In this document: positions 35,512 through 45,717 of the stretch, in pieces | Position numbering within the stretch: the first letter of the stretch is position 1 | Layout of the letters: each line of letters begins with the position of its first letter | Assembly (NCBI GenBank): GCA_025504975.1 | Contig: JANUWI010000013.1 | Coordinates: 496,001 to 560,000, forward strand | DNA length: 64,000 nt | Direction of reading: 5' to 3' | DNA from: Plenodomus lindquistii | Lineage: Eukaryota > Ascomycota > Dothideomycetes > Pleosporales > Leptosphaeriaceae | Made by a program: the position numbers and the translations under genes | The notes under the pieces: generated by a model | The model's input: only the letters and a program-made list of their open reading frames with translations | Databases searched by the model: none | What the model was told of the DNA's origin: nothing

Positions 35512-38500
35512 ATGGCGCCCGGGACGAAGCGGAAGCGCAATTCTATCCGCAGCAAGACGCAAAAACGAACCAAGTACGCCGAGTCCGGCGACCACGAGAC
35601 GCAGACGCAGACGCAAAGTACAGAAGAAGGCGACCTTTGGCTCGTAGAGGCCATCCTCGACGAGAAGATCGAAAAGGGCAGGACACTCTACAAACTTCAA
35701 TGGAAGGGACTCGACCCTGCGACTGGAACGCCGTGGGAACCGACGTGGGAGCCGCGCGCCAATTGCACAGGCGTGTTGCTTGCGTCGTGGGAGATTGCAA
35801 AGACTACAAAGGGCCGCGGTGAGAGAGCGACGCGGGAAAAGGCAACAAAAGGGCAGGGCAAGAGGGCGCCTCGAGAGGGCAGTCGAGGCAGAGGCGCATT
35901 GCGTAAAGGCGAACCTGCGCAGCGGACACTGCAATTCGGTCGCAGGTCGCGAGGCCTCGAGAGCAGTCCCTCTGCGTCTACCACACGTTCGGCGACATTT
36001 GACTCAGCACCTTCGACCCCCACAGCGAACAGCGCAACACGCAACGCACTTGCATCGAGCGCCGCGACAACACCAACAGGCGCAGGTGCAGGCGCCCTAG
36101 GCCCCCCTCGCCAGTCACCGCGTATCCCAATACCCCGACGCGGAAGTAGCTTTGACGCCGAAGAGTACGAACGGTATTCCCAGCTGGCCGCCTCACAGTC
36201 CCAGTCGCAATTCTCCATACAATCGCAAAGCCCAGCGACCGACCTGGACAGCTCACAACTGTTTGCCGCCACGCGTGTGCAGTCACACCAATACTCGTCA
36301 GGCATCGTCCCTGATAGTCAGGACTCGGCAGGAGAAGCAACCTTCTTGCCACCCACACAACGCACCGAGGGATCCCAACAGCAGAGCACGGCTAGCACAG
36401 ACGCGTCGCTGGAGGCAGAGCAAGAGGAGGAGGATTCGGGCCTGTTGGAGATTGTGCAACAGGGAGCTTCACGCGAGGTATCGCCCGCGCGCTCAATCGC
36501 TGAGACGATTCCAGATACGAATACGGCTATAGAGTCACAGAGTCAGATCGTACCAACGAATACACAAGGTCCAATTGAGATTCAAGAGTCCACCACTCAG
36601 ACGCACGACGTGATTGAGATCTCGGACACAGCTGAGACAAGTGACGAGAGCCAGGACCAGGAAACACAAGACGAGAGCCAAGACGGTAACGCGCAGGTCA
36701 CCCGGCAGGCTCTGTCACAACAAAAGAATCAAATCGAGGTGGTCAAGGAGATTGGGGACGCACAGATTCAACAGGTCGTCTGTCCAGAAGACGAAGTGCC
36801 GCTACTGCTTGAGGACGCATCGGAAGAAGCAGAGACATCGAGGGTGCAATCACAGGACCAGGATCAGCACAAACTACAGCACGAGAAAGAGGTCACGATT
36901 GAAGGTCGATCTAGGAGCGTGTTTGTGAACATTGACGACCGCCTGCTTGACGAGCCGGAGAACGATCTGCCAACCGAGGACGATACAAGTACAAGACAAA
37001 GCTTCGTGCAGGTTCCCCATACACAATCCCAGCACGAGTCACCTCGCCCATCAGAAGAGGAAGTCGACGGCGAAACTGAACGGCTTTCCGAGAATTCGAT
37101 CCGTCGAGAAGCTACTGTACCTCAAAGCTCAGTCGGTTTACATAAACACCCATCATCCGAAGAGCACACACAGACTCCCTTTCAGTCACCTCCGCTACAC
37201 CAGTCACAGTCGCCTCGTCAAGTTCGAGCTCTTGACCCTGCGCACACTAGCCGCCGCAGAAGTGGGCCTAGCGCGCCCCCACGCCAAGTAGGTGATCCAG
37301 GAACCGCAACTGGGGACACCTCCACTACACCAACATTTATCCACGTGCAGCCTCCCCAGCCAGACCAAACGCCTTTCAATTCTGCTTCAAACATTCAAGA
37401 GCGACAAAGATCTTTGCCTGCTGAACCTACAGCACATATATCCGCGCACAGTCCGTCGCAAGGCGTGACCTGGGCGCAGTCACTTGACGGTGAACTGAAC
37501 AATACATCTTGGATGTTGACACAGCCATCGCAGAGCATACCCGATACTGTGCGGCGCCGAGACTTTGCATGCGATTCACAGCCTCCCATTTACACCGGAC
37601 AGTCTACAGAATCGCGTCAGCAGCAGGCGCAGGTAGTACCACTTGACCTCGACATAAGCTTCCAAGAGCACCTTCCCGAGAGCATACGCACTACGATCGA
37701 GCACGATCCTGCGAAAGAACGTGAGAGTTCTGAGTCCCGCCACGACTCTTCTCAGGAATCGCCAGAGCGACCGGGATCTCCTGTTTATAGTTCTTCACCC
37801 ATCCGTGATCCACCAAGCTTCTCCCTCGCAACAGTAGCCTCAAAGTTGCCATCACGACCTACCACACCGCTTCGAACTTCATCCTGGTCTATGATGTCCG
37901 GTGAGAGCACCGGCGACCAAGTAAGGAGGGCACTGGAGGAGGCATTCGCAAAGAAGCTTGCCGAAAACCCATTCGTTCCCACCCGGCGGAGGGGACGTCG
38001 ATCAGAAGTGAACGCCACCCCAACTTCTGCTGAGCCTTCAGTCGCGTCAGTTTCAGCACGAAGGTTACTGGGACCGACCGCGTCACAGGTTGACAATGAT
38101 GGGACAAGGTCGCCTTCAACGGTTCCTGATCACGCGCCAGCACCCCCAGGGCTGACATCGCTCAGTGCTGTCGTGCTTGCGCCAAGTAACGACAATCCAG
38201 CAGAAGACCCCAAAGATACGGAGATGGATGTCATTGCCGAGCCCATGCCAGAAGTCGCTCAGGTCGCCCCGGAGCCCGAGCTACCATTGGGAGACTTTGT
38301 TGATGCAGAACTTGATGATGACGACAACGAGCAAATGAGTGACGCAGATGACGAAGACAGCGGAAGCTTACTGCATGACGACTTACAGCTTGAGCCTGAG
38401 GAGTACATAGTACCACTCTTCATCGAAGGACGACAACTGGACATGTACACTGCACACATCCAGCAGCACAAAGACGTGTTACAGGAGTTTCTAAAAGATC

Positions 38501-40290
38501 CACGCGGCTTCACACCACTGTCCAGGGTGGAGGAGATCCTTGGCTATCTTAGGGCTATTGAGACGCATGTGGACTTGGTCTTTGCTGAGGCTGAGCAGTG
38601 TTCAGCAGGTGAGACCGCAACTCAAGTGGAGTTCGCGGCCCAGTTTGGCATGGAGAACTCTGCGAAGCTCAGGTTCCTACACAGCTTCTTCCACCAGTAT
38701 CGTACTCACGAAAAGCACGTTGTCCTGGTAGTAGAAGATGATAACGATACCCTTTTCCGCTTCCTCGAGACATTCTGCAAGGCCAAATACGTGCATTTCA
38801 ACATGCCTACCAAGGGTCGCACAGCTGACGCACGACTCACCGATGGCTTGCTATCAGTCACAATCATTCCAAGCACTGCATCCTCCATCATTCGCGCACC
38901 AGATCTCATCATCTGTCTGGACGGCGTACAGGAGGCGGCTAAACTACGACAGAAGAACTGGGCGCGGTCACCAGTTCGACGGAATGTCCCTGTCCTTCAC
39001 CTAGTCGTACCCCGGACTGTTGGCCATATTGAACGGTACTTATCGCAATCGTTGAGCCATCTGGACAAGTTACATACAACGGTCGCAGGTCTTGCGCAGA
39101 TCAGTGTGAGTGCTGATATTGGGAAGCCAGTTGATGAGTCCACCCCGCGTGCTCCGGCCATTGCGAAACTGGTTGTTGACTGGCTTGTTGATGGTAGCGA
39201 TGAAGATGCTTGGCCACTGCCGTCAATTGGTAGTATCAAAGACGTTATTGAGTACCAGACGCAACTATCATCTTCACAGGCGTCGACAACACCTCCAGCA
39301 CCGGAACGCAACAAGCGCCCATTAGTATGTGAAACCGAGCTGCCTGTCTGTCAGACGAGCTTGACTAACCATTACTTACAGGATGACGAGGACTTTGATA
39401 CGGCAAAGCGCATGCGCTATACACCTCAGCCTCAGAACTCGTCGAGCGCCCACCATGATCAGGAAACCACGCACATAAGTGATTCGATGCCCGGCACAGC
39501 AGGAAACCTGTCTGGCGGAGCCGTCGAAACAAGCCTTCGGAGGCAACTAGCCCGCACCGAAAAGGCACTGCATGACGAACGTACTGCTCGCGAGGCTGAC
39601 CAAGAGAAGCTGCGAATGTGGGAGCGGCAATTGGGGGAACATGAAGATCTCCGCAGCGAACACCGCGCCATCATCGCCAAGACCAAGGCCATGGAAGCCA
39701 AACTGGAGACTACAACCAAGAGCCTCGAGGTTACGCGTGAACGTCTCCAGACACGCACAGCAGAGCTCAACGAAAAGACACGCCAACTCGAGGAACAACG
39801 CGCCACGGACGCGCTTTCCTCGGATGAAAAGACGGTTGAGATTACCAAACTACGCCAGGAGCTTGCAAAGGCGCAACTCGAACGTGCCAGCGCTGTCAAT
39901 GAAAGCCACTCGGACAAGTCTCTGCTCGAGTACACCAAAGAAGCCCGCAGTGCCGCCGAAAACTCGCTCTCGGCCGCCCAAGCCACCATCCAGGAGCTTA
40001 CGACGGCGAACCAGAAGCTCACGCACCAGGCCAGTGGCGAACCTGCGAAGCTCAAGGCTCTGCATCTCGACCGCCAGACTGCGACGCTGACGAAGCAGAT
40101 TCAGGCCTTGAGAATGGAGCTCGTGGCACTGAAAAAGGCGTTTACGTTGAAGGATGAAGAGGTGACGAGGTTGAAGAATGGGAGGCCGGGTGTTGGGACG
40201 CGAGGGCAGAGTCTTACTCCGCAGCCGAAGACGAGGAGCAGGGCTGCGAGTCCGATGGGTGGGCGCGTCAGCAATTTGAGGAAGGAGTAG
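35512..40290 (+). CDS. Chromodomain protein with HDA1-complex subunit (HDA2/3-like) region
   Basis: The start is the ATG at 35512 (MAPGTKRKRN). A probable 57-nt intron (39325-39381; GTATGT donor, CTAAC branch, ACAG acceptor) sits in frame, giving exons 35512-39324 and 39382-40290 and 1573 aa. An N-terminal chromodomain (about residues 43-95; WLVEAILDEK, LYKLQWKGLDP, PTWEPRANC) carries the aromatic residues used to read methyl-lysine. About 800 residues of Gln/Ser/Glu-rich disordered sequence follow, then an HDA1-complex-subunit-like region (about 960-1240; EYIVPLFIEGRQLDMY, KHVVLVVEDDNDTLFRFLE, APDLIICLDG). A long coiled coil (about 1340-1540) and a basic tail end the protein. This fits fungal chromodomain-HDAC adaptors such as Neurospora CDP-2 of the HCHC silencing complex; orthology is inferred. 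Confidence 0.87.
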   Translation: MAPGTKRKRNSIRSKTQKRTKYAESGDHETQTQTQSTEEGDLWLVEAILDEKIEKGRTLYKLQWKGLDPATGTPWEPTWEPRANCTGVLLASWEIAKTTKGRGERATREKATKGQGKRAPREGSRGRGALRKGEPAQRTLQFGRRSRGLESSPSASTTRSATFDSAPSTPTANSATRNALASSAATTPTGAGAGALGPPRQSPRIPIPRRGSSFDAEEYERYSQLAASQSQSQFSIQSQSPATDLDSSQLFAATRVQSHQYSSGIVPDSQDSAGEATFLPPTQRTEGSQQQSTASTDASLEAEQEEEDSGLLEIVQQGASREVSPARSIAETIPDTNTAIESQSQIVPTNTQGPIEIQESTTQTHDVIEISDTAETSDESQDQETQDESQDGNAQVTRQALSQQKNQIEVVKEIGDAQIQQVVCPEDEVPLLLEDASEEAETSRVQSQDQDQHKLQHEKEVTIEGRSRSVFVNIDDRLLDEPENDLPTEDDTSTRQSFVQVPHTQSQHESPRPSEEEVDGETERLSENSIRREATVPQSSVGLHKHPSSEEHTQTPFQSPPLHQSQSPRQVRALDPAHTSRRRSGPSAPPRQVGDPGTATGDTSTTPTFIHVQPPQPDQTPFNSASNIQERQRSLPAEPTAHISAHSPSQGVTWAQSLDGELNNTSWMLTQPSQSIPDTVRRRDFACDSQPPIYTGQSTESRQQQAQVVPLDLDISFQEHLPESIRTTIEHDPAKERESSESRHDSSQESPERPGSPVYSSSPIRDPPSFSLATVASKLPSRPTTPLRTSSWSMMSGESTGDQVRRALEEAFAKKLAENPFVPTRRRGRRSEVNATPTSAEPSVASVSARRLLGPTASQVDNDGTRSPSTVPDHAPAPPGLTSLSAVVLAPSNDNPAEDPKDTEMDVIAEPMPEVAQVAPEPELPLGDFVDAELDDDDNEQMSDADDEDSGSLLHDDLQLEPEEYIVPLFIEGRQLDMYTAHIQQHKDVLQEFLKDPRGFTPLSRVEEILGYLRAIETHVDLVFAEAEQCSAGETATQVEFAAQFGMENSAKLRFLHSFFHQYRTHEKHVVLVVEDDNDTLFRFLETFCKAKYVHFNMPTKGRTADARLTDGLLSVTIIPSTASSIIRAPDLIICLDGVQEAAKLRQKNWARSPVRRNVPVLHLVVPRTVGHIERYLSQSLSHLDKLHTTVAGLAQISVSADIGKPVDESTPRAPAIAKLVVDWLVDGSDEDAWPLPSIGSIKDVIEYQTQLSSSQASTTPPAPERNKRPLVCETELPVCQTSLTNHYLQDDEDFDTAKRMRYTPQPQNSSSAHHDQETTHISDSMPGTAGNLSGGAVETSLRRQLARTEKALHDERTAREADQEKLRMWERQLGEHEDLRSEHRAIIAKTKAMEAKLETTTKSLEVTRERLQTRTAELNEKTRQLEEQRATDALSSDEKTVEITKLRQELAKAQLERASAVNESHSDKSLLEYTKEARSAAENSLSAAQATIQELTTANQKLTHQASGEPAKLKALHLDRQTATLTKQIQALRMELVALKKAFTLKDEEVTRLKNGRPGVGTRGQSLTPQPKTRSRAASPMGGRVSNLRKE

Positions 40291-40739
40291 ACGGGGGGTG
40301 GGGGCTATGAGCATGGAAGCCATGCAGCAGGTGCATGATCCAGGGACGTAGATATGACTTTGGACGGCTTGGGCATTGTTTGGCTAGCATGACGATGACG
40401 ACGATTCATGCGTCTACTATGTACATGTTCAACTGAGATGATTCATGCATGCACTGCACACTGCTGCGATCTGCCCAGCCACAAAGTGTGGCACCTCCGA
40501 TGCGGCCGCTAAACGCGCCACTTGCCCTCGCGAGCCATGATTTCAAAGCCGCTCCACCACTTTGGCCCTGCACACGATGCGCCACTCACTCCCCTACGCC
40601 TCGCCGACGGATTCTCTTAGGCCGATACGCGCGCCCGATTGAATCGTCGCCCAGACATCCGCCTACCCACCAAATTCGACAGAGTGCACCCAAGACGCCG
40701 CAATCGCGACCGCGCGCCACGAGCCTCAACCCCACCACG
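40291..40739. other. Intergenic
   Basis: This lies between the chromodomain gene and cfd1. The cfd1 frame is open upstream to 40449, but that segment lacks the family's features and is probably 5' leader. Confidence 0.5.
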
Positions 40740-41711
40740 ATGCCCCTCACAAACGTCTCCAACATCCTGCTCGTCCTGTCCGGCAAAGGCGGCGTCGGCA
40801 AATCAAGCATCACGACTCAACTCGCGCTTGCACTCTCGCTACAGGGCTACAGTGTAGGCGTATTGGACGTCGATCTTACGGGGCCGAGTATACCGCGCTT
40901 CTTTGGCATTGAGAAGGAGAAAGTGAGGCAAGCGCCAGGAGGTTGGATACCAGTAGACGTCCACACCAAAACCACCTTGAAACGACATAATGCGCAGCCC
41001 GCCGACAAAGAGAGCGATGCACAGCCACAACAAATCGGCGCACTAAGCTGCATGTCCCTCGGCTTCATCCTCGCCAACCGCGGCGACGCCGTCATCTGGC
41101 GCGGCCCCAAGAAAACCGCAATGGTGCGCCAATTCCTCACCGACGTCCTCTGGCCAAAACTAGACTACCTGCTCGTCGACACACCCCCCGGAACAAGCGA
41201 CGAACACATTTCCCTCCTCGAAACCCTGCTCAAAAACACTACATCCTCGCGCCCACCACCTGGCTCTGGAAATCTCCCCTTTCTAGCCGGCGCTGTCATC
41301 GTCACTACGCCACAAGCGATTTCCATCTCCGACGTCAAAAAGGAACTTAACTTTTGCAAGAAGACGAATATCCGCGTCCTTGGTGTCGTGGAGAATATGG
41401 CGGGTTTTGTGTGTCCGAATTGCTCAGAGTGCACGAATGTGTTTTCAAAGGGAGGAGGAGAAGTCATGGCGCAGGAATTCGGAGTAGAGTTTCTGGGAAG
41501 TGTGCCGATTGATCCGGCGTTTGTGGTGTTGGTGGAAGAGGGCAAGAGGCCGGTTTATCCACAGGGGACGAGGGTGGAGGGGAGGGTTATCGAGGGCGGG
41601 ACAGGGGAGGAGGAAGTAGGTGGGCTGTTGGTGGATAAATATCGGGATTGCTCGCTGGCGCCTTTGTTTGATGGGTTTGTGAGGAGGTTGGTGGGTGGGA
41701 TTGAGCGGTAG
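40740..41711 (+). CDS. cfd1: Cytosolic Fe-S cluster assembly P-loop NTPase Cfd1
   Basis: A single exon encoding 323 aa from the ATG at 40740, typical of Cfd1/NUBP2. The deviant Walker A motif is [10 protein letters not shown] (residues 14-23). It is followed by [11 protein letters not shown], the Walker B/switch segment [16 protein letters not shown], and [18 protein letters not shown]. The C-terminal CPxC bridging motif (FVCPNCSEC) can ligate a shared 4Fe-4S cluster at the Cfd1-Nbp35 interface. The N-terminal four-Cys ferredoxin-like motif of Nbp35 is absent, which separates Cfd1 from its partner. The longer frame upstream (97 extra codons) is Pro/Arg-rich and unlike the family, so the downstream ATG is preferred. 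Confidence 0.95.
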   Translation: MPLTNVSNILLVLSGKGGVGKSSITTQLALALSLQGYSVGVLDVDLTGPSIPRFFGIEKEKVRQAPGGWIPVDVHTKTTLKRHNAQPADKESDAQPQQIGALSCMSLGFILANRGDAVIWRGPKKTAMVRQFLTDVLWPKLDYLLVDTPPGTSDEHISLLETLLKNTTSSRPPPGSGNLPFLAGAVIVTTPQAISISDVKKELNFCKKTNIRVLGVVENMAGFVCPNCSECTNVFSKGGGEVMAQEFGVEFLGSVPIDPAFVVLVEEGKRPVYPQGTRVEGRVIEGGTGEEEVGGLLVDKYRDCSLAPLFDGFVRRLVGGIER

Positions 41712-42600
41712 TGTGGTGTAGTGTAGGGTTAGGGGAAGAAGAGCCGAATGAATGAATTGTTAAGACTTGAAAGCGAAAATGGTCATTGTATGCCTCCTCC
41801 CTTAACTAGTATTCTAGATACTAACATTCCGTACGAGCGTTTGATTGAACAGATCCAGCATCCCATCATGTACGCCAGCACCTTCCTTCCACCTTCAGAC
41901 ACCTAAACCCGCCGCCATCAATCCCGTCATCGCACCGCAACCCATAGCAGCTACATAATCAAACCATAACCATCTGATTCATTCTCTCTTCTCCTTCTCC
42001 CCATCGTCTGACTACAAGCTATCATCACCGGATCTTCCCCCCACCGCCCTCACCCCTCGCGAACGTTAATCACGATGCCGCCGTATCAGACGTTCGCCGC
42101 TACAACCCTATGCAGTTGGCACACGTGGACATACACCAATGACTCCCTCCAATCCCAACATTCAACAGGGTCCCATTACATACCCAAGTTTTACTAGCGT
42201 GGTGCAATATTTCACAGCTCTCGCAGATTAGTCACAAGTGTGTATGCAAACGCAACCAACGCTTTTGAAAGGTTAGGTTAGGTGAGAGACGAGCGGCGAA
42301 AAAAAGGGCGCATCAGGACGAGGGACAGGTAAAGGTGGCGATTGTGCGATTTTGCTTGTATAAAAATGCGCACACACATGGGTACCGAGTTTCTTACTCT
42401 CTACACACCTCTTCTCTTTCTACACGCTAAAGTTTGAGGACAGTTTTGGTGGGATCGGTATATTGAACATATCGAGACGATCTGTCTTTGGAGAACGGAG
42501 AGTTAGGTGTAAGTGTGAAGTTAGCTGCGCTGTGTGAGTTGCGGTTCTGACGATTGAGTGACAGACGACAGCGGTAGCGGTTGCCTTCACATCTGCAGCC
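41712..42600. other. Intergenic
   Basis: This is the upstream region of the 854-aa gene and 3' side of cfd1. No coding feature is present. A TATAAAA box is visible at 42359-42365. Confidence 0.5.
42359..42365 (+). promoter_or_regulatory. TATA-box-like element
   Basis: TATAAAA lies about 240 bp upstream of the ATG at 42601 and is followed by a CT-rich stretch (about 42400-42425). That order fits a fungal core promoter. Assigned by position only. Confidence 0.35.
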
Positions 42601-45165
42601 ATGGCCGAACAGGATGACTTCACACTGCAAGAGGACCATCGAAATCGTCATCTGACGCAGCGGGAGTGCAGCACTGAGCTGCAAGCTCCAGAGATCGCGA
42701 ACGGCGACCCTGCTACCACTGATGATATGGCTCGAGAGGCACGGGCTTCGCCGCTGGAAGGTGGAGGCGATCTGACTGCACAGCTTTCAGGTGACAAGCC
42801 GGAGACAAACGAAGGTGAAGCAGCCGCGGACTACGAGACTGAGGGGCAGCACTTCGTTGTTGCGCTCAAGTTGCCCAGCGGGGGGCTTGCCACCCTTGGC
42901 TCAGCAAAGGAAGTGAAGGCGAGTGTTGAGGCTAGCGAAAACATCCATCCTGGCTCTATTGTCAGCCTCGAAAACCTTTCGGCAACCACAATCCCTATCG
43001 ACGAACACGAACGGCCGATGGCTGACGCGGACCTTCACGACGGAGACTTCTCCAAGGACGATCCTGAAGCCGAAACCAGCGAACATCGCATCGACGTTTT
43101 GGACGCGCTCGAATATGAAGACTATGATGCTGCGGAACTCTTTGCCAAACTTGACTCTGCTGACCAGTTCGACGGAGACGCGCGAGCAAACGATGACCAG
43201 ATTACGAAGAAGGAGATCAGCGATGAGCAGAAGAAACAGATCAAGGTTGGCGCAGCTATATCCAAGTTCGATCATGGTGAGGCTATTATGATCTCTTCTT
43301 CCCCTACACGTGGAACTTCTAACGACCATCCCTTGATTGGAGAGAACGATGACGCTGCGAAGTCTGCTGGCCATGTTAGCGATAAAGAGCTTTTAGTGGT
43401 CCGAACTTCCGGAGTCAGCAACTCGGAGAAGCAACGTGGAGAGAAGCAACGTGAACGAAGTAAGTTCCTGGCAAAAGATTGGAGGCTGGGTATGGGACTG
43501 ACCACTGTAGGTGCTGCCTCTCGTGGTGAAGGTGAAACTCGCGAGCCTGATATATCAGCCTCATTAGCTCAAGCAGATGGCCTTTCGAACGTCCCAACCA
43601 CCTTCTTCAATGTTATGACTCCAGGATCGTTCCAGAAATCGCAAACGAACGTTCCATCTCCACAAGGTACTCGCCAGGCAATCATGCAACACGACAACGC
43701 CCGCCGTGCACTCAAGCAGGCTAAGGCATCTCGTCTTCCCCAAGATGTAGCGGATTTTAGGAAACAGGAGTTCGCGCTACACATCGAGCGCCTCGAGCAT
43801 GAAGCTCAACAACGCAAAAATGCGCTCATTGCTGCTCGCGCAAAGACTCTAGAGAAGGCTGGCAATCTCGTCCCTGGTAGAGGACCGCCTCCCACTCCTA
43901 AGGGTCCACCGCCGCCTGCTCCTGTTTTCAGCAACGATTCACATATTGCACAAGGATACGCACAAGGATACACACAAATGTTTCCGCAGTACCCGGACTA
44001 TGGCTATCCTGGACCAATACCGCACAACATGGCTCCGGCTCAGTACCCTTCCAATGGTTACGTACCCCAGGCTTCATCTAGTATGCTCTACGATCCCATG
44101 GGCCCAATGACCCCTGATCAGTATCATCTGATGCTACGAGCTACAGAGCTTCAATCTCACCGCAATACTCTGCCAGATCAGACACAACGTCAATACTTTC
44201 AAGACCAAGCAATGCACTCTGAGTCTAACTCGGATGATCTGCCAATGATATCGCAGTCTCGACCTCGTCCCTCTGCTCAACATCAAGGTACAACCAACAT
44301 CCCTCTTCCTCCACTCAAACAATCTTCTAACACCCCCCAAGAACCCAAACAACCCACCACCAACACCAACACCAACACCACCGCCACCCATCCCAACCCC
44401 AACCCCGAATCCTCCTCCTCCACCTCCTCTCCCTTCGACTTCGCCCTCCCCCCCTACGAAATACAACCACAACCCCCTTTGAAAAAAGACGACGTCCCCC
44501 GCGCAAAAATTTCCATCCCCGGCCTAATCCGAGAGGAACTCCTCCTCTCCCCCGACCACGCAGCACAAGAACTGCACCTCCTATGCACCCTCTTCCTCCC
44601 CACCCAAGAAGCCCTGCCAACCCCGGACCCCGAACCCGCCGTCGCAGTCCTAAACTTCCACACCATCGCCCTCATGGTCATAGAAGCATACGTACAATTC
44701 GAAATCGGGGATGAATTCGGCACGGGGCGCGGACACTGGCACAACGAGCACGATCACGATGACGAAGGCGAGTATGTCCGTCTGCGCGACGCCAAAGATG
44801 CAGACCCCAATGAAATTTTCTTCGCGGTGATTGATCGGTGGCGGGCGGGGATTGAGAGTGGGAGGAAGGGTGTGGGGTTGATTCGGGGCGCGCAGGAGTT
44901 TTGCGATGTCGCGTTGGATGTTATTTATTATGTCAAGGAGAATGGGTTACTTAGGGTTGAGCCGAAGGTTGGGAAGACGAGGGGGAAGGGGAAGGGGAGG
45001 GGCAGGGCTGATGATGATGATGATGGGGGTGAGGGTGGTGGGGCGAAGGGGAAGAAGCGGGGGGCGCAGAAGGTGGTTAATGAGGTGCAGCCTAGGAAGA
45101 AGGCGAAGGCTTCGCCCGCGAAGGGTAAGTCGAAGTCTAGTGTTTCGGTGGTGAAGAAGAAGTAG
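42601..45165 (+). CDS. Unknown 854-aa protein, disordered with a conserved-looking C-terminal domain
   Basis: A single-exon frame from a good ATG. I do not recognise the family. Residues 1 to about 330 are acidic and disordered (many Asp/Glu/Ala). Residues 345-425 contain a charged helical segment (NARRALKQAKAS..., HIERLEHEAQQRKNALIAARAKTLEKA). A Pro/Tyr/Gln-rich stretch follows (about 430-640), with PPPTPKGPPPPAP and TNTNTNTTATHPNPNP. A compact predicted-folded region (about 630-790; ISIPGLIREELLLSPDHAAQELHL, LNFHTIALMVIEAYVQFEIGDEF, FAVIDRWRAGIESGRKGVGLIRGAQEFCDVALDVIYYV) precedes a Lys/Arg/Gly-rich tail with clear nuclear localisation signals (KKRGAQK, RKKAK). A chromatin or transcription role is a guess from the tail only. 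Confidence 0.8.
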   Translation: MAEQDDFTLQEDHRNRHLTQRECSTELQAPEIANGDPATTDDMAREARASPLEGGGDLTAQLSGDKPETNEGEAAADYETEGQHFVVALKLPSGGLATLGSAKEVKASVEASENIHPGSIVSLENLSATTIPIDEHERPMADADLHDGDFSKDDPEAETSEHRIDVLDALEYEDYDAAELFAKLDSADQFDGDARANDDQITKKEISDEQKKQIKVGAAISKFDHGEAIMISSSPTRGTSNDHPLIGENDDAAKSAGHVSDKELLVVRTSGVSNSEKQRGEKQRERSKFLAKDWRLGMGLTTVGAASRGEGETREPDISASLAQADGLSNVPTTFFNVMTPGSFQKSQTNVPSPQGTRQAIMQHDNARRALKQAKASRLPQDVADFRKQEFALHIERLEHEAQQRKNALIAARAKTLEKAGNLVPGRGPPPTPKGPPPPAPVFSNDSHIAQGYAQGYTQMFPQYPDYGYPGPIPHNMAPAQYPSNGYVPQASSSMLYDPMGPMTPDQYHLMLRATELQSHRNTLPDQTQRQYFQDQAMHSESNSDDLPMISQSRPRPSAQHQGTTNIPLPPLKQSSNTPQEPKQPTTNTNTNTTATHPNPNPESSSSTSSPFDFALPPYEIQPQPPLKKDDVPRAKISIPGLIREELLLSPDHAAQELHLLCTLFLPTQEALPTPDPEPAVAVLNFHTIALMVIEAYVQFEIGDEFGTGRGHWHNEHDHDDEGEYVRLRDAKDADPNEIFFAVIDRWRAGIESGRKGVGLIRGAQEFCDVALDVIYYVKENGLLRVEPKVGKTRGKGKGRGRADDDDDGGEGGGAKGKKRGAQKVVNEVQPRKKAKASPAKGKSKSSVSVVKKK

Positions 45166-45717
45166 GGTGGCGGACGGAGCTGAGTCTGACAGGGGGCTGT
45201 GTGCTCTGAACTTGAATAGGGGTCTTTGAGCAGTACAGACGTTTGAGCATGTTGGGCACTTTGTGTGTACGATCAAGTGCCAGCTTTGGAGTCTTTTGGA
45301 TCTTCTTTCTGCTTAACGATATGAGTCTCAATCTACAGTTGAGAATCTAGCATAATACACCAACCACGTTTGAAACAAGTCACATCACGACGAAAGAGAA
45401 GACAGTGACTACGAGATCAAAGTATGCATAGGTGAATACATAAATTACATCCCCCTCACCCTCCAACTCCGCCCTTCATGCAGTCAATCAGTCAGTCAGT
45501 CAGTCACACACCAAACAGTTGAAGAAGAAATGAAACGTCGTGACATAAGAGATGTTTCTTCCTTCTTCTCCAAACTTTACCTCTGATCTCCAACTCAATC
45601 AGTCTCCCACTCTTATTATCAAGAAAGACATGCACACAGACAGACATGTTGGGCAGTCCTCGAGTCCCCCCCCAATCCCTTCATTCGTCTCAGAAACTAC
45701 CTCCCACCCACATCCAT
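45166..45717. other. Intergenic between convergent genes
   Basis: This contains a CAGT tetranucleotide repeat (45480-45506). Nothing else is supported. Confidence 0.5.
45480..45506. repeat. CAGT tetranucleotide microsatellite
   Basis: About six CAGT units with one variant CAAT unit near the start. Read directly. Confidence 0.85.

Noticed and set aside
40449..40739. N-terminal extension of cfd1 (97 codons, possible mitochondrial-type presequence, Arg/Pro-rich)
   Set aside because: Cfd1 is cytosolic and the family starts just before the P-loop; the extension is low-complexity and best read as leader.
44327..44620. Gly/Trp-rich minus-strand frame opposite the 854-aa gene
   Set aside because: Antisense of the Asn-Thr/Pro low-complexity tract; not a protein.
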